Notes: generated from the sequence alone by a model not told the origin. Numbered from the stretch's first letter, positions 8,133 through 16,137 are shown. The stretch: 64,000 nucleotides of DNA from an uncultured Acetatifactor sp. (GCA_910587555.1 CAJULV010000002.1:1-64000); one strand, 5' to 3'. A program made the numbers and translations.

Positions 8133-8272
8133 GTAACAGTTCAGACAGCCCCTCTCGCGAAGTCAAAATTGCGCTCTGTGCAATTTTGCGAGACTTGCGG
8201 GCGCCAAAACGCATTCTTTTCGCGTTTTGTGTGCATTCTCGTAACAGTTCAGCGCCCTGTCTGAACTGTTAC
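8133..8272. repeat. 140-bp structured repeat element, copy 1
   Basis: The element is bounded by a perfect 16-bp inverted repeat (GTAACAGTTCAGACAG and its complement). Inside are two further hairpins: CAAAATTGC/GCAATTTTG around a 7-base loop, and CAAAACGC/GCGTTTTG around an 11-base loop. The right end itself forms a hairpin because GTAACAGTTCAG recurs 20 bases before its complement. The other copies are at 27388-27527 (one base different) and 34736-34875 (identical as far as I can read). This copy lies 3' of the GNAT gene (stop at 8323) and upstream of the helicase promoter. No protein is encoded. Confidence 0.9.
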
Positions 8273-8322
8273 GAAAAAATATTACAGCCACCCCATAGCC
8301 GATACTATCCCGCTTCCCCATG

Positions 8323-8802
8323 TCACAGGGCTTGCCGTCCGCCCTCATCCATTCTGTGAATGTACATTCGTGACGGTTCGGACTCCCCGTCTCCCTGTAC
8401 CATGCAGTAAAATTCCCAGCCATACCGCTCATAGAAAGAAGTGTGGTCTGTCAAAAGATACAGTTGGGCTATCCCCCTCTCCTTCATGTCCGCACAGACA
8501 TAGTTCAACAGTGCGCCCGCCACGCCGCAGCCGCGCTTCCCTTCCTCTGTATAAACCGCGCAGACATTGGGGGTAAGCTCCTTCCTTGGGTGAAAATCAT
8601 TTTCAATAACGCCCAAGCCTCCGATTATGTTACCGTCTTCCATGGCCATGTACCACTGCGGAACCGGCTGCTTCTTCGTCAGGCATGTCTCCATACTTTC
8701 CTGATACGCTTCCAGGGGGATGCCCCATTTTTCATGAAACCATTCCGCGGCCCTGTCTTTTATTTCAGGCTTGTCTGTAAGGCGGATTATATTCCAATTC
8801 AT
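8323..8802 (-). CDS. GNAT family N-acetyltransferase
   Basis: A 159-residue protein starting at ATG 8802, eight bases after GAGGAGGC. It has the GNAT layout: an N-terminal beta strand (NIIRLTDKP), a central YMAMEDGNIIGGLGVIEND, the acetyl-CoA loop motif A (VYTEEGKRGCGVAGALLNYV, with the R/Q-x-x-G-x-G/A signature as KRGCGVA), and C-terminal LYLLTDHTSFYERYGWEF, typical of Acetyltransf_1 proteins acting on small molecules. It follows the YciI gene by 25 bases and is very likely cotranscribed. The acceptor is unknown. Confidence 0.75.
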   Translation of the reverse strand: MNWNIIRLTDKPEIKDRAAEWFHEKWGIPLEAYQESMETCLTKKQPVPQWYMAMEDGNIIGGLGVIENDFHPRKELTPNVCAVYTEEGKRGCGVAGALLNYVCADMKERGIAQLYLLTDHTSFYERYGWEFYCMVQGDGESEPSRMYIHRMDEGGRQAL

Positions 8803-8827
8803 TGCGGTACGCCTCCTCTTCCCCGCG

Positions 8828-9127
8828 TCACAGCAGATAATTGTTTTCCCTGTTCGCAACCTGCAGGCCGACCAGTTTATATTTTGCATACCCTCCCGTG
8901 ACCAGAGGTTCCCTCTTACAGATTTCTTCCGCTTCCTCACGGCTCTCTGTCTTCAGGATATACATACCTGCCATCCCCGGATAGCCTTTAAACACACCGC
9001 AGATTTCCAGCTTTCCCGCATCATCCAGCTTTCGGATATTCTCAACGTGTTCCTCAACTACTTTCTTTGTAATTTTATTATAGGTCTTGTTCTTTTCTAT
9101 CATCATCATATACATCAGATTTTCCAT
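8828..9127 (-). CDS. YciI-like family protein
   Basis: A 99-residue protein; the ATG at 9127 follows GGAGGAG by eight bases. The fold cues are those of YciI/DGPF-type ferredoxin-like dimers: an N-terminal MYMMMIEKNK strand, EHVENIRKLDDAGKLEICGVF (helix then strand), GMAGMYILKTESREEAEEICKREP, and a VTGGYAKYKLVG end. Many relatives are small dimeric proteins of unknown function; some act as dehydrochlorinase-like enzymes. It appears to be the first gene of a two-gene unit with the downstream acetyltransferase. Confidence 0.65.
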   Translation of the reverse strand: MENLMYMMMIEKNKTYNKITKKVVEEHVENIRKLDDAGKLEICGVFKGYPGMAGMYILKTESREEAEEICKREPLVTGGYAKYKLVGLQVANRENNYLL

Positions 9128-9283
9128 AACATTTTCTCCTCCGATATCATTTTCTTTCCATATATTATACATGATATCGCGCCAAAAAGCATCTACTATT
9201 TCCGCAATGTACCTGTCCATCACCCGGCGTTTCACGGAAGCCTGCGGCGGAACCTTTTCTGTGACGGCAGCCTTTCGGGGGCT

Positions 9284-9406
9284 GCTTCCCGTCTCCTGGC
9301 TGTAACAGTACCCTTCCCCAGAATGCTTCCCGTCTCCTGACTGTAACAGCGACCTTCCCCAGAGTGCTTCCTGTCTCCTGGCTGTAACAGTGCCCTTCCC
9401 CAGAAC
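9284..9406. repeat. Three tandem 41-bp repeats
   Basis: Units begin at 9284, 9325 and 9366; each runs GCTTCCCGTCTCCTGGCTGT then AACAG and a CCCTTCCCCAGAA end, with a few substitutions. A period of 41 is not a multiple of three, so the open frame across it is not a real repeat protein. The array lies in the 402-base gap between the YciI start and the 3' end of the acyl-activating enzyme gene; the only other thing I see in that gap is the terminator at 9431-9487. Confidence 0.85.
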
Positions 9407-9430
9407 CCTGGGATACGGCAGAAAACAAAT

Positions 9431-9487
9431 GCAGGGACTGACGATATTGGAAAACGATAGCTTCTCCCAATGCCGGCAGTCCCCGCC
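9431..9487 (-). terminator. Intrinsic terminator of the adenylation/carrier/condensation operon
   Basis: A long imperfect stem (9433-9450 with 9466-9484; GGGGACTGCCGGCATTGG paired with its near-complement) followed on the minus strand by a T-rich tail (ATTTGTTTTC). It lies 43 bases after the stop at 9530. Confidence 0.75.
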
Positions 9488-9529
9488 TGTACACCGTATT
9501 GTTATTTAGTTCTCCGGAGCGGAAATACG

Positions 9530-11065
9530 TTAGAACCGCTTAATCTTCTTCGTGGTATTCTTCTCAAACTCCGTATCCCGCACCTTCAGCCGGAAAACGC
9601 GCTTGTAAAGCGGCGCTGCCTCATTATAGGTATCGATGATTTCCTGCAGCCTGGCCGGTACATCCTTTACCTTTTTCTTTGACGCATATTCCAGGTCAGG
9701 GAAAATCTCCGCTTCGATGACGCCTTCATTCTCCCGCACCAGCACCTCCTGTATCAGGCGGTTTGCCCCAAGTTTATTCTCAATCTCCTCCGGAGACACG
9801 TTCTCGCCGTTAGGCGTAATAATCAGGTTCTTCCTGCGCCCGGTGAGGAACAGGAAGCCGTCCTCGTCCACGTAGCCCAGATCTCCCGTCTTCAGCCAGC
9901 CGTCCTCCAGTGTCTGCGCCGTCTCCTCGGGCATCTTATAATAGCCCTGCATGACGCTGGTTCCCTTTACCCAGATTTCCTCGTCCACAATCTTCACTTC
10001 ACAGTTGGGCATACACTTCCCAATGGAACCCGCCTTGTTTGCACTGTTGCTGTTATTGCTGATTACGGGCGCGCATTCGGTCATACCATACCCCTGCAGG
10101 ATAGTGATACCATACTTTTTGAACTGCTCTATATATGCGGGATTCAGATAAGCTCCGCCGCTGCAGACCGTATGAAATTGCTTTCCGAACACCTTTGCCT
10201 TAATAAGAGGCGCCGGGATAAAAGCCGTTTCCTCCAGCTTCTTTGCAAGGGTCTCCACCATCAGCGGCACCATCAGAATCATATTCGGCTCGAAAAGCTT
10301 AATATTTTTGGCAACCCGCAGCAGGGAATCATTGATGCAGATTACAGCGCCGATGGAAGTCCCTTTGAGGATATCCATGCTCAGGCAGTAGGCATGATGA
10401 ATGGGAAGTACCGTCATAATCACCAGTCCCGGCTCATACCCCATATCCAGCGCCGTGGCGTTTTCCGCCAGGTTCCTGTGCGTCAGCATGACGCCCTTGC
10501 TCTTCCCTGTGGTGCCCGATGTGAACATGATGGTAGCCAGGTCCTCCGGCTTCGGCTCATAGCCTGTCCCTTCCGGTGCCCCTGCCATAAGCTCCCGCAT
10601 GGACAGCGCGCCCGGAACCCCGGTTTCCTCCATGGCAATCAAATGCTTCAGCCCGGGGCACCTGGCTGCCGCCTCCCGCGCCACATTTGCCTTCGTCTCA
10701 TCATACACCAATGCGGTTACATCCGCCCTGTCAATCAATTCACACAAGTCCTCCGCCGGCAGGTTTGCATCCAGAGGCACCGCCACACTTCCGCCGTTCA
10801 CAATGCCGTAATACGCGGTAATCCACCCGTAGGAGGTAGCCCCGATGACGGCAATGTGCTTTCCCTGCTCCCCCAGCCCCGCCAGTGCGGCAGAAAAGCG
10901 CTCGCTGTCTTCTCTCAGCTGGGTATATGTCCTGGCCCGGACTTTCGTCTCTTTTTTGCCGCCTTCACCGGCATCCTTTACCTTGTATCGGATGGCATCC
11001 TGTTCGCCGTAAGCTTCCTGTGCCTTAACCAACAGTTCGTAAATCGTACTGCGCAATTCGTTCAT
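9530..11065 (-). CDS. AMP-forming acyl/amino acid-activating enzyme (ANL superfamily)
   Basis: A 511-residue protein if started at ATG 11065, nine bases after GGGGAGG. ANL motifs are complete: P-loop TIMFTSGTTGKSKG, A4-like PIHHAY, GYGMTECAP, the TGDLGYVDEDGFLFLTGRRKN hinge and a C-terminal KNTTKKIKR lysine region. Such enzymes adenylate a carboxylate and pass it to CoA or a carrier protein. It resembles FadD-type ligases more than NRPS adenylation domains, but a dedicated carrier protein gene lies 52 bases upstream, which points to loading of that carrier rather than of CoA. Last gene of the operon that starts at 14437. Confidence 0.8.
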   Translation of the reverse strand: MNELRSTIYELLVKAQEAYGEQDAIRYKVKDAGEGGKKETKVRARTYTQLREDSERFSAALAGLGEQGKHIAVIGATSYGWITAYYGIVNGGSVAVPLDANLPAEDLCELIDRADVTALVYDETKANVAREAAARCPGLKHLIAMEETGVPGALSMRELMAGAPEGTGYEPKPEDLATIMFTSGTTGKSKGVMLTHRNLAENATALDMGYEPGLVIMTVLPIHHAYCLSMDILKGTSIGAVICINDSLLRVAKNIKLFEPNMILMVPLMVETLAKKLEETAFIPAPLIKAKVFGKQFHTVCSGGAYLNPAYIEQFKKYGITILQGYGMTECAPVISNNSNSANKAGSIGKCMPNCEVKIVDEEIWVKGTSVMQGYYKMPEETAQTLEDGWLKTGDLGYVDEDGFLFLTGRRKNLIITPNGENVSPEEIENKLGANRLIQEVLVRENEGVIEAEIFPDLEYASKKKVKDVPARLQEIIDTYNEAAPLYKRVFRLKVRDTEFEKNTTKKIKRF

Positions 11066-11117
11066 ATCCTTTATCCTCCCCATTTACCCGGCGAATTCCC
11101 ATAGGCGGGCGGGCACC

Positions 11118-11342
11118 CTACACCAGCTTCGTTAAATAATCCACCGCTTCCTGAACTGTCCGGATATTGGCCGCTTCCTCCTGGTTAATCTCCACATCCA
11201 GCACATCCTCGGCCTCGCCCAGCAGGCTCATAAAGTCAAAGGAAGTAAATCCCAAATCCTCGATAAACCGTGACTCGGGCCTGATATCCTCCTTCTTAAC
11301 CTCTACATAATTTACAATCATATCTGTCAACTGATCAAACAT
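11118..11342 (-). CDS. Discrete acyl/peptidyl carrier protein
   Basis: A 74-residue acidic protein starting at ATG 11342. It has the carrier-protein layout: helix I (FDQLTDMIVNYVEVKKEDI), the attachment loop FIEDLGFTSFDFMSL whose first serine (TSFD) is in the position of the phosphopantetheine serine of the usual DSL motif, and helix III (EEAANIRTVQEAVDYL). It is distinct from the fatty-acid AcpP because it sits between an adenylating enzyme and a condensation-like protein. The attachment motif is non-standard (TSFDF instead of DSLD). Confidence 0.8.
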   Translation of the reverse strand: MFDQLTDMIVNYVEVKKEDIRPESRFIEDLGFTSFDFMSLLGEAEDVLDVEINQEEAANIRTVQEAVDYLTKLV

Positions 11343-11461
11343 CGTTAATTCCATCCTTTCCGCGTTTCGTTTCATATGCGCACTTCCTCGCACAAAGCCC
11401 TGCGCCCCTGTTTCCCGTACCGCCATTATTCTGCCCTGGCAGCTGCGCCGTTGGCTGGACT

Positions 11462-12865
11462 TTACACCAATTTAATAATATCTCCAATGCTGAGGTTCGG
11501 CTGTTCCGTCCCCTTGAACATAATCTTGCAGATATAATAATAGAAATATTCCAACTGCTCTTTGCTGTATGCCTTGATCTGATGTTCAAAGCTGAAATCC
11601 AACCCGTTATCCTCCGGCCGGTGCATCACAGTGAGGTACAATCCGTCCGAGTAATAACCATTGCAGTACCGCTTTGTCTTGTATCTGATGCCGCCCAGAT
11701 CCGTCAGCCCCTTCTCCCGCAATGTAGCGGGCTGGTATGTGAGGGAAATGGTCTCATAGCCCATGCCCCGAGGTGGATTGTAAAGCTGGCTCCTGTAGTT
11801 AAGATACTCTGCCGGATTGAAATTCACATACCGAAACACCTCATTCTGCTTATCCCTGATTTCGTGTACCCCTTCCAGGAATGTCTTTTCCACGGGAATA
11901 TTCGTCCTGAACGGGAAACAGTGAATACGGGTACCGCCGGATTTTTTCTCCTGGAGGGTCGCCCTTCTCGCATACGCCACCTGCATGGACACATCATCGC
12001 ACTGATTGAGCTTCTGCAGGCAGGTACGGATTCCCATAATAAGCAGGCACTGAAGTGACACATGATGCTGCTCACAGAAAGACATCAGGCGCTTCGTGGG
12101 TTCCTCCTCCAGATGGAAGATGTCAATTGCCGCCGCAAAGCTGTCCGAGCCGGTGGGTGCCGCCCGAAGCGCCGGGTTGCCGGTAGCTGCCCTTGCTTCT
12201 TCCAACTTCCCGGGACCTTCTATGCCGTTGTAAATCGGCTCGGATTCCTCTATCAACCTGCGGAAATATGCCCTGTCCCTGGCCTGCGCCTTGCTTCCCG
12301 CCTCATATGCCAAATCCTTCTGGACCTGCTCCGTATAGGAACGCATATCCGCAGGATACGGAATCCCTTCAAAGTTCGCGTTACAGTACAGTTCTATGAT
12401 ATCCTTCAGAAAGCCTATCAGCGACTGGGCATCCAGAAATCTGTGATCCCCCGCAATGAACATCCCTTCAAAGCCGTCCGGCATCTTGATGATGACTACC
12501 CTGTTCATGGGAGCGTCTTCCTTGTCGAAGGGGATGCGGGTCCATGCCGTCATCTCTGCCTCTGCCTCTTCCATAGTTTTTTCCGTAAAATCCACGAATT
12601 CGATTTCCCGCTCTTCCTTTTCAACAATGTACTGATACCACTCTTTTTCATTCTTGTCGTAGGCAAGCCTGGCCCTCATGGATTCGCACCTGTCATAAGC
12701 CTTGTAGATGGCCTTGCGCAGCTCTTCCAGGTTCAGCTCAAACTCTATGGTCAGGCTGGTTCCTACATTCAGAATTTCCTTGCCCGGACAGTACTGCGCA
12801 TAATAATTATGGAATTTCTGCGCCACTGTCAGCGGATACGTCTTGTAACCTTTTCTTGTCTTCAT
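11462..12865 (-). CDS. Stand-alone condensation-domain-like acyltransferase
   Basis: A 467-residue protein started at ATG 12865 behind AAAGGA. Its length and layout match a single NRPS condensation / HxxxD acyltransferase domain. The catalytic loop reads GDHRFLDAQSL near residue 140: the second histidine and the aspartate of HHxxxDG are kept, the first histidine is replaced by aspartate. The latch-side half carries RATLQEKKSGGTRIHCFPFR and an ETISLTYQP segment. It would join an acyl group from the adjacent carrier protein to an amine or alcohol. Substrates cannot be read. A pathway-independent relative such as an alcohol or phospholipid acyltransferase is possible. Confidence 0.7.
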   Translation of the reverse strand: MKTRKGYKTYPLTVAQKFHNYYAQYCPGKEILNVGTSLTIEFELNLEELRKAIYKAYDRCESMRARLAYDKNEKEWYQYIVEKEEREIEFVDFTEKTMEEAEAEMTAWTRIPFDKEDAPMNRVVIIKMPDGFEGMFIAGDHRFLDAQSLIGFLKDIIELYCNANFEGIPYPADMRSYTEQVQKDLAYEAGSKAQARDRAYFRRLIEESEPIYNGIEGPGKLEEARAATGNPALRAAPTGSDSFAAAIDIFHLEEEPTKRLMSFCEQHHVSLQCLLIMGIRTCLQKLNQCDDVSMQVAYARRATLQEKKSGGTRIHCFPFRTNIPVEKTFLEGVHEIRDKQNEVFRYVNFNPAEYLNYRSQLYNPPRGMGYETISLTYQPATLREKGLTDLGGIRYKTKRYCNGYYSDGLYLTVMHRPEDNGLDFSFEHQIKAYSKEQLEYFYYYICKIMFKGTEQPNLSIGDIIKLV

Positions 12866-12967
12866 TATTTTCCTTTCCCCTGGCACCCATTCATGCCCTG
12901 CCTTCCAAAATAACCTTCCCATGTCTCATGGCATTACCCGGACTGACCGGACCATATCTGCACTGCC

Positions 12968-13945
12968 TCAGGCGCATACACCGGGTTCCCGAAGCACTTC
13001 AGACGCAAATTCCGACAACGCCTTTTCGTATGCCGCCATATCCTTATAGTAACTCTCCGCATGCGCAGCTCCTTCTACAATCAGCTTCCGTTTGGGAGAA
13101 GCACAATTATCATAAATCTCATTGCACATGCTGCAGGGCACAAAGGTATCTGCCGAGCCGTGAATAAACAGAATCGGCACTGTCGCCTTCCGCACCTCAT
13201 ATTTGGCGTTGCACTCATCCATCCCGTAACCCGCAAGCTTCCTGTTCAGGACATCAGCGCCCTGAATCGCCGGGAATGCCGGCAGATGGTACATGTGGTT
13301 CAGGACATGCGTGAATACTTCTTTGGGGGACGTAAAACCACAGTCCGACACAATGCCCTTTACATTGTCCGGCAACTCCAGCCCGCTTGTCATCAGCACC
13401 GTAGCGCCGCCCATGGATGTACCGTGGAGCAGGATGGAAATGTCTTCCCCGCACTCCTGTATCAGCCAGTGAATCCAGCCCAGGGCATCTTTCCTGTCCA
13501 GGCAGCCGAAGCCGATGTACTCCCCTTCGCTCCCGCCGTGCGCCCTGGCATCCGGAAGCAGCACGGCGTATCCCTGCTTCAGAAAATAATCCGTCATGGC
13601 AATGTAGTTGCTCAGGCCTTCCCCTGTATAGCCGTGAAAGCATATCACCGCTTTTCCGGTTCCCGGCACTTCCTCCTGCCCCACACCTGCAAAATACGTT
13701 GCATGAAGCCTCAGCCCGTCAAAGGATTTGATATACACATCTTTGTGCGCCTGTGCCAGCACAAATTCCTTCCTCTTCTCCATAAGCGGAAAATACTGCT
13801 CCCAATCCGTGCCGGACATCTTCGTGGTCCGCTCCGTCTTCGCATTTCCCCGCTTCATGGTCCTGTTGTAAAAATATACGGTTTCACCGATACCTGCTGC
13901 CGCAAGCACGCCTGCTGCCGCAAGCAACTTCTTCAAAGCACCCAT
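12968..13945 (-). CDS. Membrane-anchored alpha/beta hydrolase
   Basis: A 325-residue protein with an N-terminal hydrophobic anchor (residues ~8-28, LAAAGVLAAAGIGETVYFY) and an alpha/beta hydrolase domain: oxyanion CFHGYTGEG, DARAHGGSEG, nucleophile elbow HGTSMGGA, acid in HGSADTFVP and histidine in GAAHAESY. The triad is therefore complete. It belongs to the family of BAAT/YqkD-like extracytoplasmic hydrolases. Located between the SCP2-like and the condensation-like gene in one operon, it may release, hydrolyse or remodel the product; a stand-alone thioesterase role is conceivable but not shown. Confidence 0.75.
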   Translation of the reverse strand: MGALKKLLAAAGVLAAAGIGETVYFYNRTMKRGNAKTERTTKMSGTDWEQYFPLMEKRKEFVLAQAHKDVYIKSFDGLRLHATYFAGVGQEEVPGTGKAVICFHGYTGEGLSNYIAMTDYFLKQGYAVLLPDARAHGGSEGEYIGFGCLDRKDALGWIHWLIQECGEDISILLHGTSMGGATVLMTSGLELPDNVKGIVSDCGFTSPKEVFTHVLNHMYHLPAFPAIQGADVLNRKLAGYGMDECNAKYEVRKATVPILFIHGSADTFVPCSMCNEIYDNCASPKRKLIVEGAAHAESYYKDMAAYEKALSEFASEVLREPGVCA

Positions 13946-13993
13946 GCTTCTCCCTGCTTTCCTGCTCTTCGCATATCCGTTAGGCTCCAGCCT

Positions 13994-14437
13994 TTACCTG
14001 TCCTGCTTCTTCTCTTTCCCGGCAGCTTTCTTCACGGCAGTCTTTACTACCGCATCCACTACCTTGTCGGCAGCCTTTCTCGCTACACTTTTCTGCTGCA
14101 AAGCGCTTCTCTTCATCTCAATGATTTCCTTTAACCGCAGCGCCTTCTCAATATTTCCCTCCACACGCAGCTTCTGCGCCGTAAACGCGGCTACCGGATC
14201 CGTCTCCCCGTCCGCAATTCCCCGCAGCACATCCGGCGCACAGATAAACATCGCATCCCTGTCGTAGTACTCGTAAGGTTCCACATGGAGTACACCGTCC
14301 TTTACCTCCACATAGAAAGCCCCTCCGGCTTCCGGATCCTCAATATTGAACTGAAATGCAAGATGCTCCTTTATATCGCTCACATCCGCTCCCATAAATT
14401 TCCCTTTGATCTCATAAAAAAAATCTGCGTAAGTCAT
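13994..14437 (-). CDS. SCP2-like sterol/lipid-binding protein
   Basis: A 147-residue protein starting at ATG 14437 right after GGAGGT. The first ~110 residues resemble the SCP2 fold: LAFQFNIEDPEAGGAFYVEV, a VLHVEPYEYYDRDAMFICAP strand pair, and DPVAAFTAQKLRVEGNIEKALRL, which matches the family's G-D-x-x-A-x-x-L hydrophobic-pocket helix. The last ~35 residues are lysine-rich (AVKKAAGKEKK). SCP2 proteins bind lipids or acyl chains. It is the first gene of the operon, so lipid handling may be linked to the acylation genes that follow. Confidence 0.65.
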   Translation of the reverse strand: MTYADFFYEIKGKFMGADVSDIKEHLAFQFNIEDPEAGGAFYVEVKDGVLHVEPYEYYDRDAMFICAPDVLRGIADGETDPVAAFTAQKLRVEGNIEKALRLKEIIEMKRSALQQKSVARKAADKVVDAVVKTAVKKAAGKEKKQDR

Positions 14438-14526
14438 TTTACCTCCGTTCTGCTTCCCGTTTACCGGTACTCGCCTCCCCAATCAATAGATACCGCCGCA
14501 CTCCCGTCTTTCGACTGGCGGTCGAT

Positions 14527-14570
14527 TTGTTTACAAGCAAACAATACCACATAATTCGACCATTGGTCAA
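14527..14570 (-). promoter_or_regulatory. Operon promoter with two palindromic operators, divergent from the TetR gene
   Basis: On the minus strand TTGACC (14570-14565), 18-base spacer, TATTGT (14546-14541). The -35 overlaps the palindrome GACCATTGGTC (14558-14568); a second palindrome with TTGTTT/AAACAA arms covers 14527-14544, over the -10 and likely start of transcription. Both lie between the divergent starts at 14437 and 14725, which is where a TetR regulator would bind to control both directions. Confidence 0.65.
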
Positions 14571-14724
14571 TTATCGGTTTCTCTAATTTGTCAGAAGAAT
14601 CTGCCCATTTTTGTAGCACTATTCACAATTGTTCCCAAAACGCGTTTATGTTATCATCAAAATAACTGAAAGTATAAGAATCATAAACGGCTGTAAGCAT
14701 CATACTTGCATGGGGAGGTTCGAT

Positions 14725-15360
14725 ATGCCGAACGAAAAGAAATATGACAGAATTTTAGATGCGCTTCATCAGCTCCTGGAAGACCAGACGATACAGAATA
14801 TATCTGTAAGCGATATTGCGAAAAAAGCAGGCATGGGAAAAGGAAGCATTTATTACTACTTTCCCTCGAAAGACGCAATCCTGGACGCGCTCATCGAGCG
14901 AAATTATGAGCAGCCGCTGAAGACGGCGAAAGCCCTTGCCGGCCAGACGGAAATTTCGCCTTTTATCCGCATGGCCATGATTCTGCAGGCATGCCGCAGC
15001 TCCTCCGCCGCCTTCCTAAACCACAGCGGAACGGCGTCCCGCACGGGAACCAGCGCCCAGGACACCGCCTTCCTGCATCAGAAGTATATGAACCATCTGA
15101 TTGCCGAGCTGAAGCCCAGCCTGACCGAAATCATAAACCAGGGAATCGCAGTCGGTGATATCCATTTTGAATACCCCGCTGCCCTTGCCGAAATTGTCCT
15201 CATTGTACTCGCCGTAAAGCTGAACAACACGTTCCTGTCCGCCACTGCGGAAGATTCGGAAGATACCATACGCGGGCTTGCGGCGCTGCTTGAAAAGGGA
15301 ACGGATATTCCCCGGGGAACTCTCAGTTATATTTCGTCGGAAACCCTCTTTTGCAGATGA
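14725..15360 (+). CDS. TetR/AcrR family transcriptional regulator
   Basis: A 211-residue protein; ATG 14725 follows GGGGAGG by six bases. The N-terminal domain is a canonical TetR helix-turn-helix: RILDALHQLLEDQTIQNISV, then DIAKKAGMGKGSIYYYFPSK and a DAILDALIERN helix. The rest is the variable, helical ligand-binding domain with no recognisable motif. It is divergent from the SCP2-like/hydrolase/condensation operon and is the obvious candidate to repress it through the palindromes at 14527-14570. Confidence 0.85.
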   Translation: MPNEKKYDRILDALHQLLEDQTIQNISVSDIAKKAGMGKGSIYYYFPSKDAILDALIERNYEQPLKTAKALAGQTEISPFIRMAMILQACRSSSAAFLNHSGTASRTGTSAQDTAFLHQKYMNHLIAELKPSLTEIINQGIAVGDIHFEYPAALAEIVLIVLAVKLNNTFLSATAEDSEDTIRGLAALLEKGTDIPRGTLSYISSETLFCR

Positions 15361-15811
15361 ATATCCGGTCCGGGGGACAGACAGCCGAAGTCCGGTTCCG
15401 GTCCCCTGCCGGCACTTCCCGTCCCTGCACTGGCGCTTGTTGTCCGGCCTCCCGGCGTTGGTATATTCCTTTTGCACATCTTAATGGATGGCTTTCTTCT
15501 CTGACCTCACACTCTACTGACCCACACAAACAGTGAACTTCTTTTTCTTTCCTGGAAACATCCCCATCCATTTGAACAACCAGCAAATCAATCTGCGGTG
15601 TGACTTCATGCAAAACTTCATTCAATACGCTGGAATTTGTTTCACACCACTTCCACACTCCCTTCCACCCGTTTCCAAACCGTCCCGCCATATCAGGCTC
15701 CGGCTGCAGCCTTCTATATTCGTTGGCTCCACCTGTTATATGGTCAATCACTTCTTTTATGACCATATAATCGGTGGGTCCTTCTCCCACAATGCCAATC
15801 ACTTTCCTCAT
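15323..15811 (-). pseudogene. Truncated TOPRIM-like partner of an ATPase (AbiL-like pair)
   Basis: The N-terminal ~110 residues look genuine: MRKVIGIVGEGPTDYMVI is the G-E-G-x-T-D entry of TOPRIM/DUF4276-like proteins and LLVVQMDGDVS supplies the acidic second motif. After about the cysteine-containing HPLRCAKG (around 15480) the reading frame turns into low-quality, Arg/Gln-rich sequence and runs antisense into the 3' end of the TetR gene, so the C-terminus is missing or replaced. The ATG overlaps the stop of the upstream ATPase fragment (ATGA at 15811-15808), the normal coupling of such two-gene systems. Confidence 0.5.
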
Positions 15812-16137
15812 AGCAGTTCCGGAACACCCCCTAATCTCCCATTTATCCACAATCTGGATAAGGGCTGTCCCAATTCCAATAGTTCCTTGGAGACCTGTAT
15901 CCGGTCAATCACCACATATCCGTCTCTATTTCTGCTGACAGCAAAAAGCCGTATATCATCATTGCATAAATCCAGTCCATCCAATACCAACGGATTATGC
16001 GTTGTCATAAACACAGTCCTATGGGACTCCAATATCAGCTGAGAAAAAATTTCTGTCAGCCTCTTTGCCAGCCTGGGATTCAAGGCATGGTCAAAGCTGT
16101 CAATTGCGAACATGGCCGGGTATCTAATTATTTCCAC
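15808..16137 (-). pseudogene. C-terminal fragment of an AAA (OLD/AbiL-like) ATPase
   Basis: Only ~109 codons remain. They hold the end of an ABC/OLD-type AAA ATPase: the Walker B-side IDSFDHALNPRLAKRL, the H-loop FMTTHNPLVLDGLDL and a NDDIRLFAVSRNRDG tail. Walker A and the first two thirds of the expected protein are absent; the fragment abuts the stop codon of the S8 protease at 16138, so the 5' part was lost at that junction. Together with the truncated partner it is a relic of a two-gene defence-like module. Confidence 0.6.

Noticed and set aside
8163..8432. 89-codon frame over the first 140-bp element and the GNAT 3' end
   Set aside because: It overlaps a non-coding repeat and a supported GNAT gene in another frame.
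9165..9494. 109-codon frame across the 41-bp repeats
   Set aside because: A 41-bp period shifts frame each unit, so there is no repeated protein; it also overlaps the YciI leader and the operon terminator.
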